Positions 8,676 through 17,793 of a stretch of DNA of 64,000 nucleotides are shown here, one piece after another; the stretch's first letter is position 1; every line of letters begins with the position of its first letter. The stretch spans positions 53,469-117,468 of the forward strand of contig JAQCKF010000009.1 in assembly GCA_027592275.1 (NCBI GenBank), in the 5' to 3' direction. The position numbers and the translations under genes were made by a program. The stretch comes from Pseudomonadota bacterium (GTDB lineage Bacteria; Pseudomonadota; Gammaproteobacteria; Pseudomonadales; Pseudohongiellaceae). The notes beneath the pieces are model-generated. The model had not been told where the DNA came from. It searched no databases and saw only the letters and a program-made list of their open reading frames with translations.

Positions 8676-10598
8676 CTATTCGGCATAGTCCGCGCGGCTG
8701 CCGCTGGCTTCAAGCCAAGCTTTTCTATCTGCCGATCGGTTCTTGGCGAGCAGCAAGTCCATCATCTGAAATGTACTGGTCTTCTTCTTCGCCGTTGGGT
8801 CTTCTTCCAGGGTCAATTGCACGAGACGTCTAGTATCTCTAGCCATCGTTGTCTCACGCAGCTGTAAAGGATTCATCTCACCTAGTCCTTTGAAACGCTG
8901 TACGTTCACCTTGCCCGGCTTCTTCTCTGCCGCAATACGATCGAGGATGCCATTCTTCTCATCTTCATCCAGAGCATAGAAAACCTCCTTACCAACATCT
9001 ATACGAAACAGGGGCGGCATTGATACATAGATAAATCCACCCGCCACTAAAGGTTGGAAGTGTTTAACGAATAGAGCACACAACAAAGTGGCAATGTGCA
9101 AACCGTCAGAGTCCGCATCGGCCAGGATGCAGATCTTGCCATAGCGCAATCCATCGATATCGCTACTGCCCGGATCGACACCCATTGCGACTGCGACGTC
9201 GTGCACAGTCTGCGAGGCGAGGATCTCACTCGAGTCTACCTCCCAGGTATTGAGAATTTTCCCTCGCAGCGGAAGTATCGCCTGAGTTTCTCTGTCTCGT
9301 GCTTGTTTCGCAGAGCCGCCTGCCGAGTCTCCTTCTACAAGAAACAATTCTCCAGACATGACATCTTGGGTTGAGCAGTCGGCCAATTTTCCTGGCAAAG
9401 CGGGCCCAGACGTAATCTTCTTCCTAGCAACCTGTTTACTGGCCTTCAGACGCACCTGCGCATTGCTAATACAGAGTTCGGCAATCAACTCCGCCTCATC
9501 TGTGTGCTGGTTTAGCCAGAGGCTAAAAGCATCCTTGATGATGCCGGAAACGAACGCAGCGCATTGCCGTGATGAGAGTCGCTCCTTAGTCTGACCCGAG
9601 AACTGCGGATCCAATAGTTTCGAGGAGATCACATAGCAGCATTTATCCCAGATATCGTCTGAGGTGAGCTTAAGCCCACGGGGTAGCAGATTTCGAAATT
9701 CACAGAACTCCCGCAGCGCATCTAGCAGGCCCGTACGCAAACCACTAACATGGGTGCCGCCCAAAGGAGTCGGAATCAAGTTCACGTAACTCTCCCCGGT
9801 CGTCTCACCTCCTTCAGGAAGCCATTGGATCGCCCAATCGACTGCTTCGTCGCCCCCCTGCACCGAGCCAAAAAATGGCTCCTTAGGGAGCGTTTCATAA
9901 TCCGCTGTAGCCTGGGTTAAATAGTCGATCAGGCCGTCTTCAAAACACCACTCTTCGCTCAGAGACTTTTCGTCGCTGACAGTGTTGTCGACAAAGGTCA
10001 CGCGTAGTCCAGAGCAGAGAACTGCCTTGGCGCGTAACACATGCTTTAGCCGAGGTATGGAAATCTTGACTGAATCAAAATATTTCCCATCTGGGAGGAA
10101 TTTAACCGTGGTGCCGGTGTTTCTCTTTCCTACGGTATCGATGGCCTTTAGCTCTGAGGCTTTCTCGCCACCCTTGAAAGACATGGCGTAAACCTTGCCA
10201 TCGCGCTTTACGGTTACCTCTAGGTATAAAGACAGTGCGTTGACGACTGAGACACCAACTCCGTGCAAACCGCCGGAATATTGGTAGTTCTTATTGGAGA
10301 ATTTACCACCGGCGTGAAGGCGGGTAAGAATTAGCTCTACGCCACTCACCTTTTCGCCCTTGTGCTTATCCACAGGCATGCCGCGGCCGTCGTCACTCAC
10401 CTCTACCGAGCCGTCTTTGTTTAACTGCAAAATGAGGTGGCTCGCGTGGCCAGCCAACGCCTCATCAACACTATTGTCGATCACCTCTTGAATAAGGTGA
10501 TTCGGGCGTGTCGTATCGGTGTACATGCCGGGCCGTTTTCTTACCGGGTCTAAGCCCGTAAGTACTTCGATGGCATCAGCGTTATAAGTGTTACTCAT
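8676..10598 (-). CDS. parE: DNA topoisomerase IV subunit B
   Basis: Full-length ParE, 640 aa, the ATPase subunit of topoisomerase IV. The GHKL ATP-binding fold shows VIDNSVDEALAG, DDGRGMPVDKHKGE and YSGGLHGVGVSVVNALS. The TOPRIM domain shows EGDSAGGSAKQARDR and DADSDGLH, whose acidic residues bind magnesium. The length fits ParE, which lacks the long insertion of many GyrB proteins. It is followed by parC and preceded by the yqiA-cpdA-yqiB-nudF series, the order known from enterobacteria. The 100 bp gap to yqiA could hold an internal promoter. Confidence 0.97.
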   Translation of the reverse strand: MSNTYNADAIEVLTGLDPVRKRPGMYTDTTRPNHLIQEVIDNSVDEALAGHASHLILQLNKDGSVEVSDDGRGMPVDKHKGEKVSGVELILTRLHAGGKFSNKNYQYSGGLHGVGVSVVNALSLYLEVTVKRDGKVYAMSFKGGEKASELKAIDTVGKRNTGTTVKFLPDGKYFDSVKISIPRLKHVLRAKAVLCSGLRVTFVDNTVSDEKSLSEEWCFEDGLIDYLTQATADYETLPKEPFFGSVQGGDEAVDWAIQWLPEGGETTGESYVNLIPTPLGGTHVSGLRTGLLDALREFCEFRNLLPRGLKLTSDDIWDKCCYVISSKLLDPQFSGQTKERLSSRQCAAFVSGIIKDAFSLWLNQHTDEAELIAELCISNAQVRLKASKQVARKKITSGPALPGKLADCSTQDVMSGELFLVEGDSAGGSAKQARDRETQAILPLRGKILNTWEVDSSEILASQTVHDVAVAMGVDPGSSDIDGLRYGKICILADADSDGLHIATLLCALFVKHFQPLVAGGFIYVSMPPLFRIDVGKEVFYALDEDEKNGILDRIAAEKKPGKVNVQRFKGLGEMNPLQLRETTMARDTRRLVQLTLEEDPTAKKKTSTFQMMDLLLAKNRSADRKAWLEASGSRADYAE

Positions 10599-10698
10599 GA
10601 ACTAATTCTCATTGCGTATTGGCTTCGATTGCTGCCTGTTAAAAGGTATCTGGAAGCCCTGAATTTCTCTGTGACCCAATAGTATTTTATCGCTTATC

Positions 10699-11289
10699 TT
10701 AGCCAATTCTTGATAAGAAGAAATCAAACATGTCAGGCAATTCTTGCTCAAAGTCATCATAGCTATGGCTACCATTCTCATGCACTACGCATTGGCCTGC
10801 CCCAAACTTTTCAAGCGCCTGCTGGTAGTCCAATACCTCATCTGATGTCTGCAAGAAGACTTTGAAATTCTTCGGCTTGGACAGCACAGGAACATCGATC
10901 TGTTTAAGCTCTTCAATATGTTCTCTAGTGACGACATGAATCTTGCCTGAGTGATAATTTCTATTCTCGCCTAGGCGAGATTCCCATAATTCATAGGGCC
11001 TTACCGCTGGATTGATCAATACGGCCGGAGCCTCATAGAACTCCGAAAGGTAAGTGGCATAATACCCGCCAAGTGAACTACCCATTAGCACTAGATTGCC
11101 TGCGTCATTCTCGTCTATTAGTGCATGTAGCGCAGCGATGGTCTCTGCGGGCCCATGGTTCATTTGGGGAATCGTGATGTTTTCCCTTAGGCCAATCTCC
11201 GAGCAATAGGCCAACGTCTGCTGCGCCTTGAGTGACTGGACAGAGCTCAGGAAGCCGTGCAGATATAGCACATGGGGTTGAACAGGCAA
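10699..11289 (-). CDS. yqiA: YqiA family esterase
   Basis: A 196 aa alpha/beta-hydrolase of the YqiA family. It shows YLHGFLSS near the start, the nucleophile elbow GSSLGGYYATYL, and the family block PAVLINPAVRPYEL. The Asp/His pair is likely in SDEVLDY and NGSHSYDDF. The E. coli homologue is an acyl-CoA/palmitoyl esterase by reports I recall; the physiological substrate is unclear. The start appears to be TTG 11289 (GAGAA about 10 nt upstream), which matches the short N-terminus of the family. It is 24 bp downstream of cpdA in the parE operon. Confidence 0.88.
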   Translation of the reverse strand: MPVQPHVLYLHGFLSSVQSLKAQQTLAYCSEIGLRENITIPQMNHGPAETIAALHALIDENDAGNLVLMGSSLGGYYATYLSEFYEAPAVLINPAVRPYELWESRLGENRNYHSGKIHVVTREHIEELKQIDVPVLSKPKNFKVFLQTSDEVLDYQQALEKFGAGQCVVHENGSHSYDDFEQELPDMFDFFLSRIG

Positions 11290-11313
11290 TGTGTATTGAT
11301 TCTCTGTAAAGCG

Positions 11314-12141
11314 TTAGTAGCCGGGGCTATTGTAGTCTGCTTCGAAGGTCTCGCCGGATACTCTTCTAACTTCTGATTCGATACTTCCGTCGGCAAATAG
11401 TCGTAATGATCTATATCCCGGATTGACCCTGTCTAAACAGAAACTGGTGACTTTCGGTTTAAACTGGATGCAGGTTGAGGGGGTACATAAACAACGAATG
11501 CCCTCGTGCTCAAAATCCAGTTCCTGATGGATATGACCATACAGCACACATCTTACCTTCTTCGATATCTTGATGGCTTCAAAAAACTTCTCACCATTCT
11601 CCAATCCAATATCTTTCATCCATGCCGAATTCCCCGGCACCGGATTGTGATGCATGGTTATCAGACAGTGCTCGATAGTGTCATCCTTCTCTGCAGCACG
11701 CAAAACGCTGGTCAGAAAATTAATCTCTGTCTTCGCAAGCTTTCCGTGTACCTGGCCCAAGATGCTCGTGTCGAGCAAGATGATAAGCCAGTTATTTAGC
11801 TGTGCGGTTTTTTCGCTGGCTCCAGTTCCCTCTGCAATTCTGTCCATGACACTAGCATTGTCATGATTTCCAGGGATCCACCTGAAGGGCGAATTCAATG
11901 AGGCAATAATTTCAAGAAAGTTGGTGTAGGCCTTTTCGGAAGCGTCTTGTGCGATATCCCCAGTAGCCAACACGAGATCAATTTCATCCTCGTTCGCCTT
12001 CACCAATTCCAACACATGACCTAGCGTATCACTGGTATTCATCTTCAAGAGGGTGCCAGAAGGCGTACCGTATAGATGGGTGTCAGTGATCTGAGTAATC
12101 TTGATCGGGTTCTGTGTGATCAATGCGGTCATGAATGCCAT
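11314..12141 (-). CDS. cpdA: 3',5'-cyclic-AMP phosphodiesterase CpdA
   Basis: A calcineurin-like metallophosphoesterase, 275 aa, that hydrolyses cAMP to AMP and so lowers CRP-type signalling. The metal-binding motifs appear in order: DTHLYG (DxH), GDIAQD (GDxxxD), GNHDN (GNHD), TMHHNPVP and GHIHQELD (GHxH). Length and neighbours (yqiB before, yqiA after) match the E. coli cpdA locus. The start could be ATG 12141 or the ATG nine bases later; neither has a strong ribosome-binding site. It is 22 bp after yqiB. Confidence 0.92.
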   Translation of the reverse strand: MAFMTALITQNPIKITQITDTHLYGTPSGTLLKMNTSDTLGHVLELVKANEDEIDLVLATGDIAQDASEKAYTNFLEIIASLNSPFRWIPGNHDNASVMDRIAEGTGASEKTAQLNNWLIILLDTSILGQVHGKLAKTEINFLTSVLRAAEKDDTIEHCLITMHHNPVPGNSAWMKDIGLENGEKFFEAIKISKKVRCVLYGHIHQELDFEHEGIRCLCTPSTCIQFKPKVTSFCLDRVNPGYRSLRLFADGSIESEVRRVSGETFEADYNSPGY

Positions 12142-12163
12142 TGATGATAATTATTATTAGGTT

Positions 12164-12724
12164 TTAAGTGGCACTTACCAATTCAGTGCTTCTTCCCACT
12201 TTAAGACTGTGGGTTAGCCATTCACCAAGGAACATATTCACTTGCATCTTCTCATCTGAATGGTACATCTTTGCATTCGGCTGCTCATACCTCGGCTGTA
12301 GGTTCCTATGCCCCTGGTAGGATATAACTTCAGCCGTGCTCGCATCATGGTAAACACGAACCAACATCGAAGGATTTGTCATCCATTCTTCGAGAACAGG
12401 CTTCTGTCTGATTTCTAAGGTTGTGGTGTATTTAAACGCCTCGACAATTTCAATCTCAACCGTAACCCTACTGCCAAAACTTGTCTCGTCCGCAATGCAA
12501 AACTCAACGAACAAACCTTCCAAAAGTTTTTCGGGTTCATCACTATTTTTTAATTGCTCAACAATATCTTTTTCAGGTCCTGTGTTATTGAGCAGCGCCA
12601 TCTCTACAAAAGACTTATCGCGATAGGCTTGTAAATGGGGTACTAGCTTAAGCAAACGGATATAGTTAGCGTCACATTCGGCCATTATCTTAATCAGATC
12701 TACACTATAGCTATTTTTTGCCAT
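12164..12724 (-). CDS. yqiB: YqiB family protein (DUF1249)
   Basis: A 186 aa soluble protein with the DUF1249 pattern: MAECDANYIRLLKLVP near the N-terminus, VRVYHDASTAEVISYQ in the middle and NMFLGEWLTHSL near the end. Its function is unknown. The conserved position between nudF and cpdA in many gammaproteobacteria is the strongest support. No signal peptide or membrane segment is visible. The 248 bp upstream, between this gene and nudF, contain no convincing gene and may hold a promoter. Confidence 0.88.
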   Translation of the reverse strand: MAKNSYSVDLIKIMAECDANYIRLLKLVPHLQAYRDKSFVEMALLNNTGPEKDIVEQLKNSDEPEKLLEGLFVEFCIADETSFGSRVTVEIEIVEAFKYTTTLEIRQKPVLEEWMTNPSMLVRVYHDASTAEVISYQGHRNLQPRYEQPNAKMYHSDEKMQVNMFLGEWLTHSLKVGRSTELVSAT

Positions 12725-12972
12725 GTTTTCTCAAAGCTGAGATCAGATTCACAACGTGCGAATCCCCGCTCTTTCCAATGAAATTCGTTAGAGTCTTAAC
12801 TATTTTCGATCAGTGGCCGTTCGACTTGACCATCCACGTAAGAATGCTCAATTGTAACGTTTTAAGGCCTTATTGCGAGCCAATTGACCCCGCAAACCCC
12901 TAGAAGTGATCAACATTTGTACAAATATGAGGTGGGTATGCAAGATATACCAAGATTAGCCCTGACTAGGCC

Positions 12973-13623
12973 CTAATTCCAGCTGTTGAGGAGCTCCTGA
13001 CGATGCAACTGCAACCATTGCAGAGCAATGATAGTCATGGCGTTGTTGATCTCACCGGTGTCTATAAGAGCCATGGCATCGGCGTAGCTGCGCACCTGCA
13101 CTTCGATGTCTTCGTGTTCCTCGACCAATCCGTACACACCGCCTGCATTTCTGCTGTCGATGCGCCCGCAGAAAAGAATGATCTTCTCGTTGCTGCCACC
13201 GGGGCTATTGTAATACTCGCAAATCCTAATGAGGTCGGTTGGCACGCAGTTCGACTCTTCTTGCGACTCCCTGAGAGCAACTTCCTCGTATTGCTCCCCG
13301 CTATCAACCATCCCTGCCACTATCTCCAATGGCCATCCTAAGGTTTCATTACCAGACCCAACGGTGCCGCTGAACATTCCAACCCGAAACTGTCGCACAA
13401 GTAACAACGCATCTCGATCTGGATCGAACAATAGCACTCCAACGGCTGGGGCTTTTAGTTGTAGCTCTCTCATGAAGACTTCGCTCCATTCACCCGAGAA
13501 AAGGCGATGACGAAGTTGTAAATGCTCGATTCGCAGAAAGCCATCATGCTTAAGAGATCTGGAAATTATTTCCACATCCTTGTCATCGAATTTTTTTGAA
13601 TTTTGATTAGGTTTTTGAGTCAT
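12973..13623 (-). CDS. nudF: ADP-ribose pyrophosphatase (Nudix)
   Basis: A 216 aa Nudix hydrolase expected to cleave ADP-ribose to AMP and ribose 5-phosphate. N-terminal beta strands (residues 18-60, including FLRIEHLQLRHRLF) are typical of NudF dimers. The Nudix box starts at Gly104 and runs GMVDSGEQYEEVALRESQEE, with the metal-binding REx2EE at 118-123. The last glycine of the box is replaced by Asn125 (EESNC), which is unusual. The downstream block YYNSPGGSNEKIILF is typical of ADP-ribose pyrophosphatases. The gene heads the nudF-yqiB-cpdA-yqiA-parE-parC series. Confidence 0.9.
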   Translation of the reverse strand: MTQKPNQNSKKFDDKDVEIISRSLKHDGFLRIEHLQLRHRLFSGEWSEVFMRELQLKAPAVGVLLFDPDRDALLLVRQFRVGMFSGTVGSGNETLGWPLEIVAGMVDSGEQYEEVALRESQEESNCVPTDLIRICEYYNSPGGSNEKIILFCGRIDSRNAGGVYGLVEEHEDIEVQVRSYADAMALIDTGEINNAMTIIALQWLQLHRQELLNSWN

Positions 13624-13737
13624 TAGATTGGCAGCCCAGCCTTCGATTACTTAGTGAAGATCACTATCTCGAAAACTAAGCCACTCTTTGTATCGATTCC
13701 TATCTTGTAGAATGCCATAGATAGAATTTACAAAAAT

Positions 13738-14019
13738 TTAGTCTTCGCGACTGGTTACTTCCAAGAGGTGATAACCGAATTGCGTTTTCACAGGTCCCTG
13801 TAAAGAATTCACTGCGGCGCTAAACACAACTTCATCGAATTCTTTTACCATCATTCCTGGGCCAAATTGGCCGAGGTCGCCGCCCTGTGCTTTTGAGGGG
13901 CAGTTCGAATGTTCTTTCGCTATATCTGCGAAATCTTCACCAGCATCTATTCTATCCTTCAATGCGTTACAATCGTCTTCTGTATCGACAAGGATATGGC
14001 GTGCACTTGCTGTAGTCAT
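13738..14019 (-). CDS. ppiC: Parvulin-type peptidyl-prolyl cis-trans isomerase
   Basis: A 93 aa single-domain parvulin, similar in length to E. coli PpiC. It shows ARHILVDTEDDC, the FADIAKEHSNCPSK helix, GGDLGQFGPGMMVKEFDEVVF and the end GPVKTQFGYHLLEV. It has no signal peptide, so it should act in the cytoplasm on prolyl bonds. GGAGAG precedes ATG 14019. It lies 114 bp downstream of a convergently placed gap and upstream of nudF on the same strand, but the distance suggests its own transcript. Confidence 0.92.
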   Translation of the reverse strand: MTTASARHILVDTEDDCNALKDRIDAGEDFADIAKEHSNCPSKAQGGDLGQFGPGMMVKEFDEVVFSAAVNSLQGPVKTQFGYHLLEVTSRED

Positions 14020-14197
14020 TTTGTCTCTCCTGAATAATCTAGTCGACCATTATGCCCCAAATGACGGAGCAGAGCACACAAAAATTCCGTCTTGAGTTAT
14101 ACTGTTACCTCGCAGACAGTCGGTCACAGACCACTGCAACTACTCTTCAAGCAGTAACTGCGAACTACTATTTACGCTAAAGAACCAAGGCCCTGTT

Positions 14198-14761
14198 ATG
14201 CCATTGCCAGAACCTACCGCCCGAAAACACGTACATACACGTGCCATAGACTATCGAGGCTATGAGCGTGAAGATGGACTATGGGACATCGAAGCACACA
14301 TGACCGATAAGAAGACTTATCAGTTCCACAATAATTGGAGAGGAGAAGTCCCCATAGGTGAGCCACTACATGAAATGCTGCTCAGAGTGACCATAGACGA
14401 CAATTTTGTTATTCAAGATGTCGTAGCGGTAACTGAACACAGCCCGTTCGCTATGTGCCCGAGTATTACTTCTGCCTACAAGTCAGTGATAGGCATACAG
14501 ATGGGCGCAGGATGGCGCAAGGCTATACGAATGAAGGTAGGCGGAGTGCACGGCTGCACGCATCTGACCGAACTACTGTTTCCAATGGCAACGGTTGCAA
14601 TGCAAACAATCTGGCCACTACTCAGCCACAAGAAGAACAAGGCAGATTCCGATGTCGGCACTAGTGACAAGCGGCCAGTCGTATTGAATACCTGTCATGC
14701 CTGGTCAACCGATTCCCCCGTTGTTAAAGAAAATGCGATAAAATACTACACTGGAGAATAA
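14198..14761 (+). CDS. DUF2889 family protein
   Basis: A 187 aa soluble protein with the DUF2889 pattern: RKHVHTRAIDYRGYEREDGL at the N-terminus, DAxMTDxKxY-like EAHMTDKKTYQF, AVTEHSPFAMCPSI, and GCTHLTELLFPMATVAMQT with conserved His and Cys. Function unknown. The conserved Cys/His residues could bind a metal, which is inference. It is divergent from ppiC. Its stop codon lies inside the first copy of a 77 bp tandem repeat, and it converges on the sensor kinase gene. Confidence 0.85.
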   Translation: MPLPEPTARKHVHTRAIDYRGYEREDGLWDIEAHMTDKKTYQFHNNWRGEVPIGEPLHEMLLRVTIDDNFVIQDVVAVTEHSPFAMCPSITSAYKSVIGIQMGAGWRKAIRMKVGGVHGCTHLTELLFPMATVAMQTIWPLLSHKKNKADSDVGTSDKRPVVLNTCHAWSTDSPVVKENAIKYYTGE

Positions 14762-14909
14762 ACACGCTGCTCGCAGTGACTATTCAAAGTTATCTTAGCG
14801 CAATCAAAATGCTATGAACCAGTGATAGAACAGAATAAACACGCTGCTTGCACTGACTATTCAAAGTTACCGTAGATCAAGCGATCTGCTTAGAGTCAGC
14901 GATAGAACA
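14756..14909. repeat. 77 bp tandem duplication, two copies
   Basis: Copy 1 (14756-14832) and copy 2 (14833-14909) both begin GAATAAACACGCTGC and end GATAGAACA. The first 40 bp are nearly identical; the second half is more diverged, with several substitutions but no net length change. The stop codon of the DUF2889 gene is in copy 1 and that of the convergent kinase gene is in copy 2, so the duplication created the whole intergenic spacer. Confidence 0.85.
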
Positions 14910-17079
14910 ATGGAATAACAACCGTTATTGCCACGCCTTCCCTGTCCTTCCTATTTTCTGCACGAATTTGCCCGCCATGAAATTCGGTGATTAGCCTAGC
15001 GATATGCAGGCCCATCCCCAAATGCGGTTGATCTTGTTTCTCCTGTGGTCGCACGGAGATCATAGATTCAAAGAGTCTGCCCTTCATTTCTTCTGGCAGA
15101 AACGGTCCTGCGTTAGATACCTTGATAATTGCGTGATCACGTAGTGCGCGACTGAATACTGTGATCGATTGGTCCTCGTAAGAGAACTCAACGGCATTTG
15201 CGATTAGTTTGTCTAACAATTGTGCTATGTATTCTGGCACGCCGTCAATAAAGATTGGCTGCGGGCTAACATCGAGCTCGAATCGAGTCTCGGGATAGGC
15301 GAGCTTGTATCCCTCCACGCATCCCGTAAGCACCTTGCTTAACTCTATCTTCTCCTTCTCTGATGTTTGTAACATCTGCTCCAACCTTGTCGCCTCGCTC
15401 ATGTTGGTGAGAATTAGGTTGAGGCGCCTAATGCCTTCTTCGGCACGCTCAATATAGACCGCGGTCTCGTGGTTAGGCGCAGTAAGACTAAGGTTCTCGA
15501 GAGAGGAGCGCACCACGGTTACTGGCGTACGTAGTTCATGAGATAATCGAGAGGACATATTCTCCAGATAGTCAGTGTATTGTGTTAGTCGCTCAACAAT
15601 AGTGGAAAAGCTGCGCGACAAATCGCCGATTTCATCTGAATTTCGGGTCACGACGATTGTGTTCTGTATCCTGCCTGTCTCGCCGATAATGCCTTCAGCC
15701 TGATTTCTCAATGAGCGTATGCGCGAAGATATCCTCGAGGCGGAGTAGAATAACCCGAGCGTTACAATCAGCATCACCGCTAGCATGGTATTGAACAACA
15801 TCTCCATCGCTTGGTTTCGGAATGTTCTGAGGCCATTCATATTTTGATCGACCACCACCGCACCCATGATTTCACCGTTAGCCAGTATTGGATGTGCCGC
15901 CTCTAAGAGGCGCGTGTCGGAATCCGCGAGTATGCGAAACTGCGTTGTGGCCTCGCCCTCCAGCGCCGCATTAATATGCGCTCCCTCCCGTGTCACATCT
16001 GAATACAACTCGTCGATAAAATTATTACTAGGCTTGGTTAGAAATTGATAATAGAGTGGGTTCAGAATCTTGTTCTGCATATAGAGCCAATACTTATTGA
16101 TAGGAGTCTCGCCAGGTGCCGAGCTGAGCAATAGCCCGGTTGCTGACTGAATATCACCCACCGATTGAAGTACCCTGCCATTTCTATCCACAACCTGAAT
16201 ACGCGAGTTGTTGTGCCCCATTCCAGCTACGATCCTGTCGATCTCCAGCGTGGGTAGACGGAGGGATCCAAGCTGCTCGGCATCAGCCACCTGATAGGTT
16301 GCCACTGCAGTTTTCACGTAGCGATTACTCTCATCGTCTACATCGAAGATCGCGAAGCCAAGTCGATCTCCCAACATGTCCATGGGAATCTGCAGCTCGA
16401 TCTCATAGCCTTCATTAGATTCGTACCACTGGCCACTGATCCTCTCTTCATGAACCGGATTGCTATAACCATCGGCGACCTGAAACGGATAAAGAAACTC
16501 TGGCTCATAGGGGGCTATGACATAGCGCTTAATCTCATTTCCTTCTTTCGAGAGCATGGTAATTTCTAAGAAGTCGCTACGATGCACGCTAAGCGCATCG
16601 CGACTACGATAGACAATTTCATCATCTACGACTTTAAAATAGGCATACAGCGACCCATTGTGTTCTCCCACCATGTTGCGGAAACTTAAGGTTTCTTCTT
16701 GGCTATAGTAACGAGGCGGAATCAACGGGGTGCGTAGCTGGTCCTTGTCATCGAACTTAACTTCATATTGCTGGTATTCGTCCCAATCAGTCAGCGAACC
16801 ATCGTCCAGTGCGAGCGCAGAGAAAATGGGATAGACGTAGAGATCCTCGCTGCGCCTCGCCGGTGAATAGCTTCCCTCGTCGAAGAGTTCAGGGCGTTCA
16901 TTCAATGCAGTTGCCAAAGCTTGTGCCGTACCGAGAACAATTTGTTCCTGCCCACGTCTGAGCACTTGTTCCATCTCAAGAATATATTGATAGCCAAGCC
17001 AAGGTATGACCAACAGAAAGCTGGAAAGAAATACCAGCTTGAATCGAATCCCAAATGGGTTTCTGTATGAAAGATTCAT
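14896..17079 (-). CDS. Sensor histidine kinase, PdsS-like (dedicated sortase system type)
   Basis: A 727 aa membrane kinase. It has one N-terminal membrane segment (about 13-32), a long periplasmic region (about 33-425) and a second membrane segment (about 427-447). A HAMP linker follows, then HisKA with phospho-acceptor His514 (SHELRTPV), an N-box (ANAVEFSYED) and a G-box (LGMGLHIARLI). The periplasmic part from about 80 to 265 looks like a CBM9-type beta sandwich (LYAYFKVVDDEI, YEIELQIPMDMLGDRLGF), followed by a Cache-like segment. Size, layout and pairing with an OmpA-like gene match what I recall of the kinase of the proteobacterial dedicated sortase system. No sortase or sortase target is in the window. 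It is 6 bp after the response regulator gene. Confidence 0.75.
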   Translation of the reverse strand: MNLSYRNPFGIRFKLVFLSSFLLVIPWLGYQYILEMEQVLRRGQEQIVLGTAQALATALNERPELFDEGSYSPARRSEDLYVYPIFSALALDDGSLTDWDEYQQYEVKFDDKDQLRTPLIPPRYYSQEETLSFRNMVGEHNGSLYAYFKVVDDEIVYRSRDALSVHRSDFLEITMLSKEGNEIKRYVIAPYEPEFLYPFQVADGYSNPVHEERISGQWYESNEGYEIELQIPMDMLGDRLGFAIFDVDDESNRYVKTAVATYQVADAEQLGSLRLPTLEIDRIVAGMGHNNSRIQVVDRNGRVLQSVGDIQSATGLLLSSAPGETPINKYWLYMQNKILNPLYYQFLTKPSNNFIDELYSDVTREGAHINAALEGEATTQFRILADSDTRLLEAAHPILANGEIMGAVVVDQNMNGLRTFRNQAMEMLFNTMLAVMLIVTLGLFYSASRISSRIRSLRNQAEGIIGETGRIQNTIVVTRNSDEIGDLSRSFSTIVERLTQYTDYLENMSSRLSHELRTPVTVVRSSLENLSLTAPNHETAVYIERAEEGIRRLNLILTNMSEATRLEQMLQTSEKEKIELSKVLTGCVEGYKLAYPETRFELDVSPQPIFIDGVPEYIAQLLDKLIANAVEFSYEDQSITVFSRALRDHAIIKVSNAGPFLPEEMKGRLFESMISVRPQEKQDQPHLGMGLHIARLITEFHGGQIRAENRKDREGVAITVVIPLFYR

Positions 17080-17085
17080 AGTTTA

Positions 17086-17793
17086 TTAAGTTGCTGCTTC
17101 AGGGGTGATGTTCCAGCGGTAGCCCATTCCATAGACAGTCTCGATGCAGTCGAACTCTTCATCTATCATCAGAAACTTTTTACGAATTCTTTTTACGTGC
17201 GAGGTAATCGTGCTGCCATCAACGAATATCTTTGATTCTTGCATTAGTACCTGACGACTTTTCACATGCCCTGGGAATTTGGCTAACGCATGAACCATCC
17301 AGAACTCTGTTACCGTAAGTGCAACTGGCATCCCGTCCCACTGAATAGTAAGACGACTGATATCCAGCGAAAGCTTTCCTCTGTGTAATAAACTTTCCGG
17401 CGAAGGAGGCTGATCGATGACATCTAGGCGACGAAACAGAGCAGCGATTCTAGCCATTAGATGCGGCAGACTAATATCCTTTGTTAGATAATCGTCCGCG
17501 CCCATTCGTAGTCCACTCACCGTATCAAAATCGTTATCTCGCGCCGTAAGAAAAATAATAGGCAATGTTTCTGAGAGCGATCTAAGCGCCTGACATAGAG
17601 TGAAACCACCATCTATCTCGTTCTGCAGACCGATATCGATTATCGCTAGACTCGGAAGGCGAATATCAAATGCTGACATCGCGTCTTTGCGATTCGCGAA
17701 AGTCTGTACTTCGTAGCCCTGCTTGCGCAGCACATCCGCATAGTTCTCACGAATTGCAGCTTCGTCCTCGACGATAGCTATTCGCCTACTCAT
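17086..17793 (-). CDS. OmpR-type response regulator, PdsR-like
   Basis: A 235 aa two-component regulator. The receiver domain (1-120) has the acidic pocket VEDEA, phospho-acceptor Asp53 in IIDIGL, the Thr of FLTARDND and the Lys of DDYLTKD. The C-terminal winged helix (about 135-230) has LTVTEFWMVHALAKFPGHVKSR and the wing YGMGYRWN. It is co-transcribed with the downstream kinase, with a 6 bp gap. The combination resembles the regulator of the dedicated sortase system. An imperfect direct repeat of TGTAAGT/TGTAGGT with a 10 bp period lies 30-46 bp upstream and could be its binding site. The OmpR-family call is secure; the Pds assignment is less so. Confidence 0.8.
   Translation of the reverse strand: MSRRIAIVEDEAAIRENYADVLRKQGYEVQTFANRKDAMSAFDIRLPSLAIIDIGLQNEIDGGFTLCQALRSLSETLPIIFLTARDNDFDTVSGLRMGADDYLTKDISLPHLMARIAALFRRLDVIDQPPSPESLLHRGKLSLDISRLTIQWDGMPVALTVTEFWMVHALAKFPGHVKSRQVLMQESKIFVDGSTITSHVKRIRKKFLMIDEEFDCIETVYGMGYRWNITPEAAT

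Noticed and set aside
12718..12903. 61-codon plus-strand frame upstream of yqiB
   Set aside because: No ribosome-binding site, no family, and it overlaps the yqiB start; more likely promoter DNA.
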